Positions 43,356 through 51,900 of a stretch of DNA of 64,000 nt are shown piece by piece (position 1 is the stretch's first letter; the number at the start of each line of letters is the position of its first letter). A program made the translations under genes and the position numbers. The notes under the pieces were generated by a model. That model did not search any database. It was given only the letters and a program-made list of their open reading frames with translations, and had not been told where the DNA came from. Source of the stretch: Solirubrobacteraceae bacterium (GTDB lineage: Bacteria; Actinomycetota; Thermoleophilia; Solirubrobacterales; Solirubrobacteraceae); NCBI GenBank assembly GCA_029263125.1, contig JAJCYD010000048.1, positions 62,001 to 126,000 on the forward strand, given 5' to 3'.

Positions 43356-44026
43356 GTTCCCTCCCAGCGGTAGCCGACGCTGCGTACGGTCTTGATCCGC
43401 GACGCGTTCTCCGAGCCCAGCTTCGCGCGGACGCGGCGGATGTGGACGTCGACCGTCCGCGCGCCCCCGTAGTAGTCATAGCCCCACACGCGGTTGAGCA
43501 GCGCCTCCCGAGAGAACACGCGCTTGGGGTGGGTGACGAGGAACTTCAGCAGCTCGTACTCCATGTAGGTGAAGTCCACCGGCCGGCCGTCGATGGCGAC
43601 CTGGTAGGTGGCAAGGTTCATCTCCAGCGAGCCGACGCGGACGATGTCGTCGTGGTCGATGCCGTTGACGGCCCGTCGTGCGCGCGCGATCCGCGCCTGC
43701 AGCTCGCCCGCGGAGAAGGGCTCGATGAGCAGCTCGTGGCCCTCGGAGACACCGAGACCCTCGGCCAGCGCGCCCGATGCCATCGCGACGAGCACCGGCA
43801 CCTCGCCGAGATCCTCGTCGGCCGCCAGCCGCGCGCACAGCTCCGCGCAGGACGGCTGCTCCAGCCCGGAGGCGAGGATCACGGCCAGTGCCGGCGCCTT
43901 GCTGTCGCCGTCGGGCGGGCGCAGCGTGCCGTTGGCCGCGACGCGGTGCGGGCTGAAGCCCAGCTCGGCCAGCAGCCGCGACGTGGCATCGCCGCCCTGC
44001 GTGCCGTAGATCCAGGCGTCGCTCAC
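43352..44026 (-). CDS. GlnR-like OmpR-family winged-helix regulator
   Basis: A 224-aa regulator. The C-terminal winged helix (about 125-222) is strongly conserved: FTYMEYELLKFLVTHP, SREALLNRVWGYDYYGGARTVDVHI and TVRSVGYRWEG. The N-terminal receiver-like domain (1-115) lacks an evident phospho-acceptor Asp where it should follow the strand ALAVI. Such atypical receivers are typical of GlnR, the actinobacterial nitrogen regulator. GTG start overlaps the upstream glutamine-synthetase-like gene and its stop overlaps trpD2. Confidence 0.8.
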   Translation of the reverse strand: MSDAWIYGTQGGDATSRLLAELGFSPHRVAANGTLRPPDGDSKAPALAVILASGLEQPSCAELCARLAADEDLGEVPVLVAMASGALAEGLGVSEGHELLIEPFSAGELQARIARARRAVNGIDHDDIVRVGSLEMNLATYQVAIDGRPVDFTYMEYELLKFLVTHPKRVFSREALLNRVWGYDYYGGARTVDVHIRRVRAKLGSENASRIKTVRSVGYRWEGT

Positions 44027-45363
44027 AGCAGTCGCAGGTAGCGGGAACGATCGAACTCGGTCACGGTGCGCCGCTCGGCATCGGTCTCGCGGCGCTTGTT
44101 GGCGACGTAGGCGTCGACGAGCCGGTCGCCGAGCGTCTCGCGAACGAGCTCGGAGGCATCGAAGAGGTCGGTTGCCTCGCGCAGGTCCAGCGGTAGGCGC
44201 GTGCCCGAAGCGGCGTCGTCGACGCTCTCGGCCTGAAGCTCATAGCCGCGCTCGATGCCGCGCAGGCCTGCCGCGAGGACGAGCGACAACACGAGGTAGG
44301 GGTTGCAGGCGGGGTCCGGAGAGCGCAGCTCGAAGCGAGCACCCTCCACGCGCCCCGGCCGGCGCGACGGGACGCGGACGAGCGCCGCAGCGCCGCGGCG
44401 CGTCCAGCTGATGGTCTCCGGCGCCTCGAAACCGGTGGCCAGGCGGCGGTAGGAGTTGATCCACTGGTTCGTGACGGCGGTCAGCTCGCCGGCATGGGCG
44501 AGCACCCCGGCGAGGAAGGCGCGGCCGGTCGGAGAGAGCGCCTCGTCGGGCTCGGCGTCGTGGAAGGCGTTGCGATCACCTTCGAACAGCGAGATGTGCA
44601 TGTGCATGCCCGAGCCGGGATGGTCCTCCAGGGGCTTTGGCATGAACGTCGCGTAGGCACCGAGCTCGTGGGCGGCCTCCTTGACGGCGATCCGGAACGT
44701 CGTGACGGCGTCGGCCATCGACAGCGCGTCGTCGTGGGCGAGCTGGATCTCGTGCTGGGACGGCGCGACCTCGTGGTGGGAGGCCTTGACGGGGATCCCC
44801 ATCTGCTCGAGGTAGTCGATCGTGCGGCGACGAAAGTCCGAGCCGACGTCCAGCGGCGTGAGGTCGAAGTAGGCGCCGTCGTCGAGGGTCACCGGGGCGG
44901 CGCCGTTGGTGCCCAGCGGGCCGAAGATGAAGAACTCGACCTCACAGCCGACCTGCATCGTGTAGCCCAGCGCCCCCGCCTGGTCTAAGACGCGGCCCAG
45001 CGCCGCGCGCGAGTCGCCGCCGAACGGCTCGCCGTCGGGCTGGCGCACGTCGCAGAACATGCGCGCGACGAGCGAGTCCGGGCGCCACGGGAGCACCTGA
45101 AAGGTGCGCGGGTCGGGGTGGGCGATGACGTCGTGCTCGCGCAGCCGCGACGCGCCCTCAAGCGAGGATCCGTCGAGGCCGACGCCCTCGTCCAGCGCGG
45201 ATTCCAGCTCGGAGACGGGGATCGAGACGCTCTTGAGCAGGCCGAGCACGTCGATGAACCACAGGCGGATGAACTTCACGCCGCGCTCCTCGACTGTGCG
45301 CAGCACGAACTGGCGGTGACCGGACACTGCGTCGAAGGTATGGCCATGACGGCGGTCTGTCAT
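44023..45363 (-). CDS. Glutamine synthetase family protein (GSI-alpha-like)
   Basis: A 446-aa member of the glutamine synthetase superfamily, first gene of an operon with a GlnR-like regulator. Conserved segments: GLDGSSLEG, EVEFFIFG, HHEVAPSQHEIQ, HPGSGMHMHIS, FEAPETISW and FELRSPDPACNPYL. The block that reads NRSALVRVP in true enzymes is GAAALVRVP here, so the Arg that contacts the ATP gamma-phosphate (Arg339 in Salmonella numbering) is missing. The adenylylation motif is absent. It may make glutamine or another gamma-glutamyl amide. ATG 45363 is preferred; GTG 45408 is an alternative. Confidence 0.85.
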   Translation of the reverse strand: MTDRRHGHTFDAVSGHRQFVLRTVEERGVKFIRLWFIDVLGLLKSVSIPVSELESALDEGVGLDGSSLEGASRLREHDVIAHPDPRTFQVLPWRPDSLVARMFCDVRQPDGEPFGGDSRAALGRVLDQAGALGYTMQVGCEVEFFIFGPLGTNGAAPVTLDDGAYFDLTPLDVGSDFRRRTIDYLEQMGIPVKASHHEVAPSQHEIQLAHDDALSMADAVTTFRIAVKEAAHELGAYATFMPKPLEDHPGSGMHMHISLFEGDRNAFHDAEPDEALSPTGRAFLAGVLAHAGELTAVTNQWINSYRRLATGFEAPETISWTRRGAAALVRVPSRRPGRVEGARFELRSPDPACNPYLVLSLVLAAGLRGIERGYELQAESVDDAASGTRLPLDLREATDLFDASELVRETLGDRLVDAYVANKRRETDAERRTVTEFDRSRYLRLL

Positions 45364-45416
45364 TGGCCCGCCGGTCCATAGCCACTCGACATCGGGTCGA
45401 GCGCTCACCCCCGTCG

Positions 45417-45455
45417 TAACCTGTATTGACCTATTAGCAGGTTATGATCTAGGGT
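45417..45455 (+). promoter_or_regulatory. Divergent control region with inverted repeat and promoter
   Basis: TAACCTG (45417-45423) and CAGGTTA (45438-45444) are perfect 7-bp inverted arms 14 nt apart. TTGACC (45426-45431) and TAGGGT (45450-45455), 18 nt apart, form a promoter on the + strand. The cupin ATG follows 6 nt later. The operator therefore covers the -35 and spacer. A related TAACCTG motif occurs at 48768. Confidence 0.5.
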
Positions 45456-45461
45456 CGCGGC

Positions 45462-45884
45462 ATGAGCTTTCGTGTCCTGCCCGCCGGCGAGGCCCACTGG
45501 CGCCCGTCCAACCAGCTGCGCGTCGAGAACACCGATCTCGCCAAGCAGCTGCGGTCTTCGACGCTGGCCGCGCGGATGTGGCGCCTGGCGCCGGGCCAGG
45601 CCTCAACGAGGCACCGCCACGAGAAGCAGACCGAGCTGTACGTCGTCCTGGAGGGCACCGGCAGGATTCGCGTCGAGGGCGAGCTGCTGACGCTGGACCG
45701 GCTGTCGAGCATCCTCGTCGAGCCGCAGGCCGTCCGCCAGGTGTTCAACGACACCGATGCCGACGTGCTGTGGCTCGTCGTCGGCACGCCGCCCGAGCTC
45801 GCCAACACCTTGGAGATGACGCCCGAGCAGCTGGCATGGGGCTACCCCGACGGCCCGCTCGCGCTGCCGCCCGAGCTGGCTTGA
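45462..45884 (+). CDS. Cupin-domain protein
   Basis: A 140-aa single-domain cupin. Motif 1 appears as RHRHEKQTELYVVLEGTG (metal-binding His/His/Glu) and motif 2 around ILVEPQAVRQVFND, where the usual His is replaced by Arg-Gln. It is probably cytoplasmic; the bound ligand is unknown. The DUF2332 gene starts within its stop codon (TTGA), so they are co-translated. Confidence 0.8.
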   Translation: MSFRVLPAGEAHWRPSNQLRVENTDLAKQLRSSTLAARMWRLAPGQASTRHRHEKQTELYVVLEGTGRIRVEGELLTLDRLSSILVEPQAVRQVFNDTDADVLWLVVGTPPELANTLEMTPEQLAWGYPDGPLALPPELA

Positions 45885-47032
45885 GCGGCGCGCCGCCCTC
45901 GGGCGCCGTCGCGGACGTCGATCGGCTGCGCGCGGACTTCGAGCGCCTTGCGCGGGTGGAGTGCGCAACGCGATCGCCGCTGTCGGCGGCGATCTGCCGC
46001 GCCGTCGCGCGCGACAGCGCAACACTCGCGCTCGCCATGCGCGCGCCCTCCGCGCAGCGACGCCCGACGTTGTTGCTCGCCGCGATTCACGACCTGCTGC
46101 TGGCCGGCGCCGAGCACCCGCTGGCGGCCCATGTTCCAACGGTCGCGGGCGGGCGGACGCCCAGCGGACGGGCCGGCGAGTTGGCGCTGGACTTCTGCGC
46201 CGCACATCGGCGACAGCTCGCCGCCATCCTGTCCACGCGCGGCACGCAGACCAACGAGGTCAACCGCGTCGCCGCGCTGCTGCCCGCGCTCGCGGTCGCG
46301 ACGCCGCCCGGCGCGCCACTGCGCCTGGTCGAACTCGGCGCCAGCGCCGGGCTGAACCTCCTCGCGGACCGCTACGAGGTCCGCTACGACCAAGCGGGCG
46401 GGGCGAGCTTCGCCGTCCATGGCCCCCGAACCCCCCACCACCCCCCGGTCGTGTGCTCGTGCGCAGTGCGAGGAACGCTGCCCCGCGACATGCCGATGCC
46501 CGCGATCGCATCGAGGATCGGCGTCGACCTGGCGCCCATCGACGTGCGCGACCCGCAGGCCGTGCGCTGGCTGCTGGCATGCACGTGGCCCGACGAGCCC
46601 GACCGCATCACGCGGCTGCGAGCGGCGATCGCGGTTGCGCGGGTGCACCCTCCGACCGTCGTGCAAGGTGACGGGCCACGGCTGCTCGCCGAGCTCGTCG
46701 GACCTGATGGCGGGCAGCATCCGGTGATCTGGCACTCGTGGGTGCTCGCCTACGGCACGCCATCCGAGCAGCGCCTGCTCGCGACGGCGATCGACGAGAT
46801 CGGCAGACGCCGCGACGTCACGTGGATCTATCTCGAGCAGCACAGCGAGACGCCCGGCCTGCCGACGCCGGTCGTCGCGGCCCACGACCCCGCCGACTCG
46901 GCGCTCGTGGCGGTCACCTACCGTCGCGGAGCGCGAACCGTGCAGCGGCTCGCGGATGCCCATCCGCACGCGCGCCACATGCGCTGGCTGGCGTCACGGC
47001 AGGGCGAAGCGCAGGACCTTGCGGACCGCTGA
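45881..47032 (+). CDS. DUF2332 family protein
   Basis: A 383-aa protein of the actinobacterial DUF2332 family: TNEVNRVAALLPAL, LVELGASAGLNLL (methyltransferase motif I-like), RIGVDLAPIDV and VIWHSWVLAY. The fold suggests a Rossmann-type enzyme, but the reaction is unknown. TTG 45881 is taken as start because it overlaps the cupin stop. Its last 39 nt overlap the convergent desaturase gene, with both reading frames apparently real. Confidence 0.8.
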   Translation: MSGAPPSGAVADVDRLRADFERLARVECATRSPLSAAICRAVARDSATLALAMRAPSAQRRPTLLLAAIHDLLLAGAEHPLAAHVPTVAGGRTPSGRAGELALDFCAAHRRQLAAILSTRGTQTNEVNRVAALLPALAVATPPGAPLRLVELGASAGLNLLADRYEVRYDQAGGASFAVHGPRTPHHPPVVCSCAVRGTLPRDMPMPAIASRIGVDLAPIDVRDPQAVRWLLACTWPDEPDRITRLRAAIAVARVHPPTVVQGDGPRLLAELVGPDGGQHPVIWHSWVLAYGTPSEQRLLATAIDEIGRRRDVTWIYLEQHSETPGLPTPVVAAHDPADSALVAVTYRRGARTVQRLADAHPHARHMRWLASRQGEAQDLADR

Positions 47033-48055
47033 CCCGTACTGGCGACCCAGACGGCCGCTCGTGTAGGGCAGGTCATAGCGCCCGCACACGTCGCGGACCT
47101 TCGGCGCGATCTCGGCGTAGCGGTTGCTGGGGACCGCCGGAAAGAGGTGATGCTCGATCTGGTAGGAGAGATGGCCGGTCATCACATGAAAGAGGCGCTT
47201 GCCCTCCAGATTGCAGGACCCCGTGAGCTGGCGGACGTACTTGGCTCCGCGCGACTCCTGCCGGACCTGCTCCTCGGTGAACACCTGCGCACCTTCGGGG
47301 AAGTGCCCACAGAAGACGATCGTCTGCAACCACACGTTGCGCAGCACGTTCGCGGCCAGCGTCGCTGCCATCGCCCTGCCGGCCGAACGACCACACAGCG
47401 CGGGGCTCACGACGAAGTCCTTGATCACCTGACGGCTCGCCTTGCGGCCGAAGGCCTTGAGCTCCGCCCTGGCGTCCTTCCACGGCTTCTCGCCGCGCCG
47501 CACGGCGTCGAGCTCCATGTCGAAGATCGCGATTCCCCATTCGAAGGTCGCGGCCATGCCGATCCCGTAGAGCGGCTGGATCAGGTAGATCGGGTGCCAC
47601 GGCTGGCAGGCGTCGATGCGGATCGCCGAGTACCCCAGGTCGCGATCGAGGCCGACGACGTTCGTGTACGTGTGATGTTGATAGTTGTGCGAGCGCTTCC
47701 ACGACGTCGCCGTCGAGACCGTGTCGGACTCCCACTTCGACGAGTTGATCTGCGGGTCACGCATCCAATCCCACTGGCCGTGCATGACGTTGTGGCCGAT
47801 CTCCATGTTGTCGAGGATCTTCGACGCGGTCAGCATCGCGATGGCGCAGAGCAGCGCCGGGCGGTGTCGCGCTCCGATCAGGAGGCTGCGCCCCCCGACG
47901 TCCAATGCGCGCTGGATCGCGATCACCCGGCGGATGTAGCGCTCGTCGTCCGCGCCGAGGTCGTCGCGCACCGACCGTGCGATCGCGTCGAACTCGCGGG
48001 CTATCTCGTCGAGATCGCCCGTGGAGAGATGCTGCATGGCAAGGCTGTCGTTCAT
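46994..48055 (-). CDS. Membrane fatty acid desaturase
   Basis: A 353-aa di-iron desaturase (DesA/linoleoyl-CoA-type) that introduces a double bond in an acyl chain at the membrane. The three histidine boxes are HNVMH (within GHNVMHGQ), HNYQHH and QIEHHLFP. The hydrophobic pairs that normally flank them lie at about 65-80, 155-180 and 235-255. No cytochrome b5 or ferredoxin reductase domain is fused. Convergent with DUF2332. A 13-bp palindrome sits just upstream of the ATG. Confidence 0.9.
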   Translation of the reverse strand: MNDSLAMQHLSTGDLDEIAREFDAIARSVRDDLGADDERYIRRVIAIQRALDVGGRSLLIGARHRPALLCAIAMLTASKILDNMEIGHNVMHGQWDWMRDPQINSSKWESDTVSTATSWKRSHNYQHHTYTNVVGLDRDLGYSAIRIDACQPWHPIYLIQPLYGIGMAATFEWGIAIFDMELDAVRRGEKPWKDARAELKAFGRKASRQVIKDFVVSPALCGRSAGRAMAATLAANVLRNVWLQTIVFCGHFPEGAQVFTEEQVRQESRGAKYVRQLTGSCNLEGKRLFHVMTGHLSYQIEHHLFPAVPSNRYAEIAPKVRDVCGRYDLPYTSGRLGRQYGSAVRKVLRFALP

Positions 48056-48067
48056 GGAGTGATGACG

Positions 48068-48080
48068 TCACAATCTGTGA
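48068..48080 (-). promoter_or_regulatory. Palindromic operator candidate of the desaturase gene
   Basis: TCACA-ATC-TGTGA is a perfect inverted repeat centred 19 nt upstream of the desaturase start. Its position suits a repressor such as a TetR- or GntR-type lipid regulator, but no such gene is adjacent. Confidence 0.35.
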
Positions 48081-48153
48081 GAGGAGCAGGTCGTCGCACG
48101 GCAGACGTGCTCGTCCGCCAGACGGGCGCGCCGACCGCGGATGTCAGGGCCGG

Positions 48154-48768
48154 CTACGAGCGCCGGACACGCGCCCGATGGCGCCGGGCCTTGGCGACGT
48201 TGCCGCAGCCGCGCATCGAGCACCACTGGCGCGCCGATGTCGGGGAGCGGTCGTAAAAGCGTGCGCTGCAGGTGTCCGAGGCGCAGATGCGCACACGCGA
48301 GCGCTGGTCGGTGCCGAGCATCCGCGCGGCGTCCAGCGCGAGCGTGCCGAGGGCGTGGCGAAACGGATCCACCGGGGTCGCCGGGTGCAGCACGGGGCTG
48401 CCGTCGGCGTCACGTGCGAGCGTCTGCCTCGTGACGGCGCATGGCATCCATGCGTCGATCGTCGCGAGGGCTTCGGGCTCGACCGCTTCGCCGCTGGTCA
48501 GCGCGGCGACGGCGACGTCGATGCTCTCGCGCAACCGGCGAGCGTCGCGCAGCTGCGCGGTCGAGGGGCGCGCGTCAGAGCCCGGCGGCAGGAGGTTCGC
48601 GCGCTCCAGCCAGCACGTGAGGTCGGCTGGCGTCACGAGTGTCTCGACCCTACGCCACCAGCGCTCGCGAAGCGTATTGACGAAGTCCATCGCTGGCCGG
48701 CCGCCGAGCCAATACCAGTACGGCTCGCCGGATGCCAGCGGGAGCTCGAGGTCGTCAGGCAGGTCCAT
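48154..48768 (-). CDS. CGNR zinc-finger transcriptional regulator
   Basis: A 204-aa protein of the ABATE/CGNR family. The N-terminal domain (about 1-140) has FVNTLRERW. The C-terminal zinc finger reads CASDTCSARFYDRS followed by WCSMRGCGNVAKARRHR, with four Cys ligands and the CGN-x3-R signature. Such proteins are likely DNA-binding regulators. Its ATG overlaps a TAACCTG motif shared with the cupin promoter. Divergent from the nitrate reductase gene. Confidence 0.88.
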   Translation of the reverse strand: MDLPDDLELPLASGEPYWYWLGGRPAMDFVNTLRERWWRRVETLVTPADLTCWLERANLLPPGSDARPSTAQLRDARRLRESIDVAVAALTSGEAVEPEALATIDAWMPCAVTRQTLARDADGSPVLHPATPVDPFRHALGTLALDAARMLGTDQRSRVRICASDTCSARFYDRSPTSARQWCSMRGCGNVAKARRHRARVRRS

Positions 48769-48800
48769 AACCTGATTGTCGCGAACAAGCCGGTTACCTG
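48768..48800 (-). promoter_or_regulatory. TAACCTG motif region at the CGNR gene start
   Basis: TAACCTG (48768-48774) overlaps the start codon, with GGTTA (48792-48796) as an inverted partner and TTACCTG (48794-48800) as a direct near-copy. The similarity to 45417-45444 suggests one regulator, perhaps CGNR itself. Confidence 0.35.
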
Positions 48801-48950
48801 TCGCGGCACCGAGACGTCGATCAGCGTCTGCACACGGAGTCCTACGACAGCTGCGGTCGGGCGGTTCAGGTCCTGGCGCGCTCGGGCCGGCGGCCGTTCA
48901 CACAGCGTTCATCGATCCGACGCGGCAGGGAAACTGCCGATCCGCACCCT

Positions 48951-51900
48951 GTGGCGCAGATGCAGAGCACCCCGACCCAGTGTCCGTACTGCGGCGTCGG
49001 TTGCGGCCTCCTGGCCGACGTGCAGGACGGGCGGCTCATCAGCGTCCGCGGCGACCGCCACCATCCCGTCAACCGCGGCCGCACCTGCCGCAAACCGCTC
49101 GGGCTGCCGTTCGCCGTCGAGGCTCCCGACCGCGCCACCGTGCCATTGTGGCGCTCCGATCGCGACGCTCGCTTCGAGCCGACCGGCTGGGAGGACGTGC
49201 TCGCAACGGTCGCCGGGCGCATGCGGGCGATCGTCGGGGAGCATGGCCCTGACGCCGTCGCGTTCTACATCTCCGGACAGCTGCTGACCGAGGACTACTA
49301 CGCGATCAACAAGCTCGCCAAGGGCTTTCTCGGCACGAACAACGTCGACTCAAACTCGCGCTTGTGCATGTCCTCAGCCGTCGCCGGCTACAGCGGCGCG
49401 TTCGGCTTCGACGGCCCGCCGCCTGCCTACGCGGACATCGCGCTGTCGGACTGCTTCCTGCTGCTCGGCACGAACACGGCGGCATGCCATCCGATCGTCT
49501 GGTCGCGCATCCGCGACCGTCAGGCCGAGGGCGCCTTCGTCATCTGCGCCGACCCGCGCGCGACGAAGACCGCGCAGGGTTCTGACCTGCACCTGCCGGT
49601 GCGCCCCGGCACCGACCTCGCGCTGCTCAGCGCGATGCTGCATGTCGTCGACCGCGACGGATTGCTCGACGAGGACTTCATCACTCGCCACACCGGAGGT
49701 TGGGGCGAGGCACGGGCGGTCGCCCAGCAATGGACGCCCGCCCGTGCCCAGGGGGTCTGCGGCGTCGACGCCACGCTCATCGAACAGGCGGCACATCGGT
49801 TCGCCGGCGCGGGCGCCGCGATGGCGCTGTGGTCGATGGGCGCCAACCAGTCGACCGTCGGGACGCTGAAGAACCGTGCGCTGATCAACCTCTGCCTCGC
49901 GACCGGCCAGATCGGCCGGCCGGGCTCGGGACCGCTGTCGCTCACCGGCCAGCCCAACGCGATGGGGGGCCGCGAGACGGGCGGCCTCTCGCACCTGCTG
50001 CCCGGCTACCGCAAGGTGGTCGACGCCGAGGACCGCGCCGCGATGGCCGCCCACTGGGGCGTCGACGTCGAGGCGCTGTCGGCCACACCGGGGCTCCCCG
50101 CCGTCGCGCTCTTCGACGCGCTCGAGGAGGGCCGGGTCAAGGCCGTCTGGATCATGGCCACCAACCCGCTCGTCTCGCTGCCCGACGGCCAGCGAGCTCG
50201 CGCGGCGTTGGAACGCGCGGAGCTCGTCGTCGTGCAGGACCCCCACCACCCGACCGAGACCTCGTCGCTGGCGCATGCCGTGCTGCCCGCCGCCGCATGG
50301 CCCGAGAAGGAGGGCGCGATGACGAACTCCGAGCGCCGCGTCGGGCTCGTGCGACGCGTCGTCGCGCCGCCTGGAGAAGCCCGTGCGGACTGGGAGATCG
50401 TCGCGGGACTCGCGCGCCACCTCGGCCATGGAGACGCCTTCGCATGGCCGGACGCCGCCGCGGTCTTCGACGAGTTCGCCGCCTGCACCGCCGGACGCCC
50501 GTGCGATCTCAGCGGCGTCTCGCACGAGCGCCTGCGCCGAGAGGGCGGGGTGCAGTGGCCATGCCCGGCGCAGCCCGTCGACGAGCATCCCGGCACGCCG
50601 CGCCTGTACGCCGACAAGCGCTTCCCCACCCCCGACGGCCGCGCGCGCTTCGCCCCCACCCCCCACGTCGACCCGGCCGAGACGCCCGACCCAGACTTCC
50701 CGATCCTGCTGACGACCGGCCGCGTCGCCGACCAGTGGCACACGATGACGCGCACCGGACACTCCCCCGCGCTGCTCGCGGCGGCGGGCCTCCCGACCGT
50801 GTCGGTGCATCCCCGCGATGCCGAGGCGGCGGGCTTGCAGGACGGTGGGCAGGCGCGTATCGCGTCGCGCCGTGGGACGGCGCGGTTTGCGGTCAGCTTC
50901 GACGACACGCTGCCCAACGGCGTCGCGTTCGCGCCGTTTCACTGGGGCGCCCTGCATGCCGACGCCGGCGCGGGCACGCTCAACGCGCTGACGATCAGCA
51001 CCGTCGACGAGACCTCCGCGCAGCCCGAGCTCAAGGCCGTCGCGGTGCGCCTGCAGCCGGTGCGCAAGCGCGACGAGCCGGTGTCGAGGCGCGCTCCGCC
51101 CAAGCCCCGCCGGCTGGTCGTGGTGGGAACCGGCATGTCGGGCCTGGCGGTCGTCGAGGAAGCGCTGCGCCGGCGGCCCGCCGAGCACTGGAAGATCGTC
51201 ATGCTCGGCGAGGAGCCGGGCCCCACCTACAACCGGGTGCTGCTGTCCAAGCTGCTGGCCAACAGCGCCGGTCCGGGCGAGCTCGAGCTGAGACCGCTGT
51301 CGTGGTACGCCAGGCACCGAGTCGACCTGCGCGGAGGGTGCAGCGCCTCATCGCTGGATCTCCAGCAGCGCAGCGTGCTCGACGAATCGGGTGGCAGCCA
51401 CCCATACGACGCACTGGTCATCGCCACGGGATCGCGCGCGTTCGTCCCGCCGATCCCGGGTGCAGACCTACCGCACGTCGACGTCTTCCGCACGTGGCGC
51501 GACGCCGACGCGCTCGCCGCCACGCCGGCCGGCGCGCGCGCGGTCGTCGTCGGCGGCGGCCTGCTCGGCCTGGAGGCGGCGGCCGGCCTGCACGCCCGCG
51601 GCGTCGGCGTGACCGTCGTCGAGCTCGCCGGCCACCTCATGAACATGCAGCTCGACCACGGAGCGGCGGCGATCCTGCGGCGCGATCTCGAGCGCCAGGG
51701 CATCGCGTGCCTGCTGGGCCGCAGCGCATCGCGCATCCAAGCCGACCGCGTCGTGCTCGACGACGCCAGCGAGCTCGCGTGCGAGCGCGTGGTCGTCGCC
51801 GCGGGGGTGCGCGCCGAGACGACGCTGGCCCGTGCCGCGGGCCTGCAATGCGAGCGCGGGATCGTCGTCGATGACGAACTGCGGGCCAGCGCCCCCGGCG

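Noticed and set aside
49374-51317. 647-codon frame opposite the nitrate reductase
   Set aside because: Shadow frame; the sense strand carries every expected cofactor motif.
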